The notes under the pieces are model-generated. The model worked only from the letters and a program-made list of their open reading frames with translations, was not told the origin of the DNA and made no database searches. A program made the position numbers and the translations under genes. DNA of 9,533 nt, taken from NCBI GenBank assembly GCA_013816105.1, contig JACDEY010000023.1, positions 1 through 9,533 of the forward strand. Direction: 5' to 3'. This stretch comes from Actinomycetota bacterium. GTDB taxonomy: Bacteria > Actinomycetota > UBA4738. This document shows positions 6,866 to 9,533 of the stretch, piece after piece (position 1 is the first letter of the stretch; the number at the start of each line of letters is the position of its first letter).

Positions 6866-9031
6866 TCAGCGCTTGACCAGCGGGGCGTATGCGAGCAGCA
6901 CCCGCTTGTCGCCGACGTCCTCGAAGGCGATCGTGGCCTCGGCGCGATCCCCTCCACCAGTGACCGCGATGACCACCCCTTCCCCCCACACGTCGTGAAC
7001 GACGGTGTCGCCCTCCACGACGGCCGGCCGCTCCCTGGCCGGTCCTACGAACGGCGACGACGGTCCGGGGCCCTGGGCCTCAGAGGTCTGGACGAGGGAC
7101 ACGGGGATCTCGCCAAGAAACCGAGAAGGCGGGTTGTAGTTCGAGCCGCCGAACAGCGAGCGGCTCCATGCATGGGTGAGGTACAGGCGCTGGCGGGCCC
7201 TGGTGACGCCCACGTAGGCGAGCCGGCGCTCCTCCTCGAGCTCGGAGGAGTCGCCCATGGACCGGTAGTGCGGAAAGACGCCGTCCTCCATCCCGACCAT
7301 GAACACGACCTCGAACTCCAGGCCCTTCGCGTTGTGCAGGGTCATCAGGGTGACGGCCGCCGCCTCCTCGTCGTACTCGTCCTGCTCGCTCACCAGGGCG
7401 ACCTGCTCGAGGAAGTCGGCGAGGGTCCCTCCCGGGTTCCGTGCCTCGAACTCCGCCGCAACCCCCACGAGCTCCTTGAGGTTCTCGACGCGGCCCATCG
7501 ACTCGACGGTCCGCTCCTCCTCGAGCTCAATGAGGTATCCCGACTCCGTGAAGGCGGCCTCCACGAGTCGAGCGGGGCCGGCGTTGTCCGCGGCCACCGC
7601 GTTCAGCCGGTCGATCAGTTCGACGAAGCTCCGGACGGCGCCCCTGGCCCGCTGAGCGAGCGTCGAGACCTCCTCCACGCGGCGGGCGGCCTCGAGGAAC
7701 GGTATGTCCTCGGACACGGCGAAGCCCTCGAGAGCCGCCACGGTGGCCTCGCCGATCCCCCGCTTCGGGGTGTTGATCACCCGCCGGATGCTGACCAGGT
7801 CTCCGGGGTTGACGATCGCGCGCAGGTAGGCGAAGACGTCCTTGATCTCCCGCCTCTGATAGAACCGGACGCCGCCGACCACTCGGTACGGCATGCCGGC
7901 CCGCATGAAGATGTCTTCGAGGACGCGGGACTGCGCGTTCGTGCGGTAGAAGACGGCGACGTCGCCGTACCGGTGGCCCTCCTCGTCCACGAGCCGCTGC
8001 ACCTCGCTGACCACGAACCACGCCTCGTCGTGCTCGTTGTCCGCCCGGTGGCGCACGACAAGCTCGCCGGCGTCGGACTCGGCCCACAGGGACTTCGGCT
8101 TGCGCTGGACGTTGTGCTCGATCAGGGCGTTCGCCACGTCGAGGATGCTCCGGGTCGAACGGTAGTTCTGCTCCATGACGAAAATCGCCGCATCCGGGTA
8201 GTCGTGCTCGAAGTCCAGGAGGTTCTTGATGGTCGCTCCGCGCCAGGAGTACACGCCCTGATCCGCGTCCCCCACCACGCACAGGTTCCGGTGCTTGGCT
8301 GCGAGCAGGTTGACAAGGTGGTACTGGGCCCGGTTCGTGTCCTGGTACTCGTCGATCAGGACGTAGCGGAAGCGCTCCTGGTAGTGCTCGAGGACCTCCG
8401 GATGTTCGCGGAAGAGCCGGACCGTCTCCATGATGATGTCGTCGAAGTCGAGCGCGCCGGCGCCTCGCAGCCGCCGCTGGTACTGCGCGTAGACCTCGGC
8501 GACCGTCTGCTCGTAGGGCGTGGAGGCCTGGCGCCCGAAGTCTCCCGGCCAGAGCAGGTTGTCCTTCGCGCGGCCGATCACGGCCGCGACCTGTCGCGGC
8601 GGATACCGCTTGGGGTCGACGTTCATCTGCTTGAGGACCAGGGAGATGACCCGCTCCGTGTCGCCCTCGTCGTAGATGGAGAACCGGCTTGGAATCCCCA
8701 GGTGCTCGTGCTCGCGGCGAAGGATCCTGGCGCACGCCGAGTGGAACGTGAGGATCCACATCCCCTTGGCGATCCGCGTCCCGAGGAGCCCCTCGACCCG
8801 GTCGACCATCTCCTGGGCGGCCTTGTTAGTGAAGGTGATCGCGAGGATCTCGTACGGGCTGACCCCGTGCTCCCGGATCAGGTAGGCGATCCGGTGGGTC
8901 AGCGCTCGCGTCTTGCCGGACCCGGCTCCGGCCACGATGAGGACCGGGCCCTCGGTGTGCAGCACCGCTTCCGCCTGAACCGGATTCAGCCCCACGAGGA
9001 GAGGAGACGTGGTCGCCTCGGAGGATGCCAT
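6866..9031 (-). CDS. pcrA: ATP-dependent 3'-5' DNA helicase PcrA/UvrD
   Basis: This superfamily 1A helicase acts in nucleotide excision repair, mismatch or replication-fork processing and displacement of bound proteins. Counting from the ATG at 9031 it has 721 residues, normal for PcrA/UvrD1. Motifs in order are Walker A AGAGSGKT (34-41), motif Ia TFTNKAAQEM (66-75), motif II DEYQD (227-231), motif III VGDADQGVYSWRGA (253-266), motif IV EQNYRST (287-293), motif V LHNAKGLEFE (565-574) and motif VI VGVTRARQRLYL (607-618). A C-terminal Tudor-like segment follows (about 673-721, with GDTVVHDVWGEGVV), the part that contacts RNA polymerase in PcrA. Motif III has Gly-Val-Tyr-Ser where Ser-Ile-Tyr-Arg/Ala is common, but Gln, Trp and Arg are kept. 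A GTG at 9058 would add nine residues. I prefer the ATG because a TAGAAT -10 element lies inside that extension. The gene follows a terminator and so has its own promoter. Confidence 0.96.
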   Translation of the reverse strand: MASSEATTSPLLVGLNPVQAEAVLHTEGPVLIVAGAGSGKTRALTHRIAYLIREHGVSPYEILAITFTNKAAQEMVDRVEGLLGTRIAKGMWILTFHSACARILRREHEHLGIPSRFSIYDEGDTERVISLVLKQMNVDPKRYPPRQVAAVIGRAKDNLLWPGDFGRQASTPYEQTVAEVYAQYQRRLRGAGALDFDDIIMETVRLFREHPEVLEHYQERFRYVLIDEYQDTNRAQYHLVNLLAAKHRNLCVVGDADQGVYSWRGATIKNLLDFEHDYPDAAIFVMEQNYRSTRSILDVANALIEHNVQRKPKSLWAESDAGELVVRHRADNEHDEAWFVVSEVQRLVDEEGHRYGDVAVFYRTNAQSRVLEDIFMRAGMPYRVVGGVRFYQRREIKDVFAYLRAIVNPGDLVSIRRVINTPKRGIGEATVAALEGFAVSEDIPFLEAARRVEEVSTLAQRARGAVRSFVELIDRLNAVAADNAGPARLVEAAFTESGYLIELEEERTVESMGRVENLKELVGVAAEFEARNPGGTLADFLEQVALVSEQDEYDEEAAAVTLMTLHNAKGLEFEVVFMVGMEDGVFPHYRSMGDSSELEEERRLAYVGVTRARQRLYLTHAWSRSLFGGSNYNPPSRFLGEIPVSLVQTSEAQGPGPSSPFVGPARERPAVVEGDTVVHDVWGEGVVIAVTGGGDRAEATIAFEDVGDKRVLLAYAPLVKR

Positions 9032-9038
9032 CCATGAA

Positions 9039-9044
9039 ATTCTA
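9039..9044 (-). promoter_or_regulatory. -10 element (TAGAAT) of pcrA, leaderless arrangement
   Basis: Read on the minus strand, TAGAAT matches five of six consensus positions and is separated from the pcrA ATG by 7 nt. A transcript initiated at the normal distance would begin at or next to the A of ATG. No -35-like hexamer is visible at 16-18 nt. The hexamer is inside the reading frame extended to the GTG at 9058, which argues against that longer start. Confidence 0.55.
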
Positions 9045-9083
9045 GGAGACTCGGCCACTCCTCCCGGCGCCGTGGAAGGAGAG

Positions 9084-9103
9084 GGGGGCCCCGAAGGGCC
9101 CCC
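9084..9103 (-). terminator. Intrinsic terminator hairpin with UUCG tetraloop after the metalloprotease gene
   Basis: On the minus strand GGGGGCCC and GGGCCCCC form a perfect all-GC 8-bp stem closing a TTCG tetraloop, the C(UUCG)G type known for extra stability. It starts 24 nt after the stop of the metalloprotease gene and is followed by a pyrimidine-rich CTCTCCTTCC rather than a true T tract. Strong hairpins without U tails are common in high-GC Actinobacteria. It should end metalloprotease transcription before the pcrA promoter. Confidence 0.7.
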
Positions 9104-9127
9104 AGGTGGTCCCGCGCGGCCTGGTCG

Positions 9128-9533
9128 TTACAGCTGGCCGTAGCGGTACTGCGTGAACTGCTGGTCCATCCGCCTGTCCTGGCCACGCGTGAACTCGTAC
9201 ATGCACGAGTCGTACGTGTAGTCCATGAAGTTGTGGATCGGGTCGTCGCCCGGGCTAGCGCAGGTGTCGCGCCCCACGGGGCACTGGAAGGCGGGCGAGG
9301 ATTCGGCCGGCGTGTCCGCGACGAGGTCACCGCTCTGGCTACAGCCGCCCTGGAACGTGTGGTACAAGCCCATCCAGTGGCCGATCTCGTGCGTGGCGGT
9401 GTCGCCCTCGTCGTAGTTCGGGGTCCCTCCGCCGGGCACCGAGCTATACAGGATCACCACGCCGTCGTCGATCGGATCCTGGTCGTAGTCGGACGGGAAC
9501 GTGGCCCAGCCGAGGAGCCCTCCGCCCAGGTTG
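9128..9533 (-). CDS. M43 (pappalysin/ulilysin-type) zinc metalloprotease, C-terminal part
   Basis: This is an incomplete gene: the last 134 codons are in the window, ending in TAA at 9130-9128, and the frame stays open to the right edge (residues there read [18 protein letters not shown]). The metzincin zinc site [11 protein letters not shown] (HExxHxxGxxH) is encoded at 9391-9359, giving three zinc-ligand histidines and the catalytic Glu. The Met-turn region [11 protein letters not shown] is at 9232-9200. Four cysteines after the zinc helix, GDLVADTP and CPVGRDTC are typical of M43B pappalysin-like enzymes such as ulilysin and cytophagalysin. These are normally secreted, and the signal peptide would lie beyond the window. 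The polypeptide ends about 30 residues after the Met-turn with no C-terminal sorting or repeat domain. A GTG at 9460 is in frame but would cut off conserved family sequence, so it is not the start. A terminator hairpin follows. Confidence 0.9.
   Translation of the reverse strand, partial: NLGGGLLGWATFPSDYDQDPIDDGVVILYSSVPGGGTPNYDEGDTATHEIGHWMGLYHTFQGGCSQSGDLVADTPAESSPAFQCPVGRDTCASPGDDPIHNFMDYTYDSCMYEFTRGQDRRMDQQFTQYRYGQL

Noticed and set aside
6854..9037. 727-codon open frame on the + strand opposite pcrA
   Set aside because: It is the mirror of pcrA in very GC-rich DNA, where stops are rare in the antisense frame. The translation is low-complexity Val/Leu/Asp/Arg-rich and has no recognisable domain, while the opposite strand has all helicase motifs.
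1..9533. CRISPR array, defence island, mobile element or prophage
   Set aside because: I found no spaced direct repeats, transposase, integrase, phage or toxin-antitoxin genes. Genes are tightly packed with housekeeping content and uniform base composition.

Overview
This 9.5 kb window is high-GC bacterial chromosome and looks actinobacterial. The evidence is the very high GC at third codon positions, the GTG and TTG starts, promoter-like TAnnnT hexamers 7-10 nt before start codons that lack Shine-Dalgarno sequences (leaderless style), a DUF4012 protein, and the gene order. A UvrD/PcrA helicase, succinyl-CoA synthetase (sucC, sucD) and a PerM-like membrane protein lie together on one strand. 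This recalls the uvrD1-sucC-sucD-perM neighbourhood of mycobacteria and streptomycetes. The detailed insertions differ from those genera, which suggests a deeper-branching or uncultured lineage (inference).

Layout, left to right. A small four-helix membrane protein on the + strand (2-475) converges with and overlaps the end of a large minus-strand operon. Read in its own direction, that operon runs from 4198 to 438: a stand-alone cobalamin-binding subunit of an acyl-CoA mutase (methylmalonyl-CoA mutase type), then sucC, sucD and a 443-residue polytopic membrane protein. Gaps or overlaps between these genes are -4 to +6 nt. A 95-nt divergent promoter region (4199-4293) separates it from a 53-codon tail-anchored membrane protein on the + strand (4294-4455). 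That gene ends 4 nt from the convergent 3' end of a 776-residue DUF4012 protein (4460-6790, minus). The DUF4012 protein carries a long Ser/Arg-rich cytoplasmic tail and a single membrane anchor. Upstream of it are pcrA (6866-9031, minus), an intrinsic terminator with a UUCG loop, and the C-terminal part of a secreted M43/pappalysin-type zinc metalloprotease that runs off the right edge.

Functionally, the central operon would connect B12-dependent methylmalonyl-CoA/succinyl-CoA interconversion to substrate-level phosphorylation by succinyl-CoA synthetase, with an envelope/division-type membrane protein at the end. PcrA is a housekeeping repair helicase. The DUF4012 protein, the small membrane proteins and the metalloprotease are envelope or secreted components.

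I see no tRNA, rRNA, CRISPR array, insertion sequence, prophage or clear defence system. Most of the window is ordinary core genome. The items most worth a second look are the recurrent leaderless promoter arrangement, the mutase subunit fused into the sucCD operon with an altered SxL motif, the RS-like tail of the DUF4012 protein, and the small tail-anchored gene.
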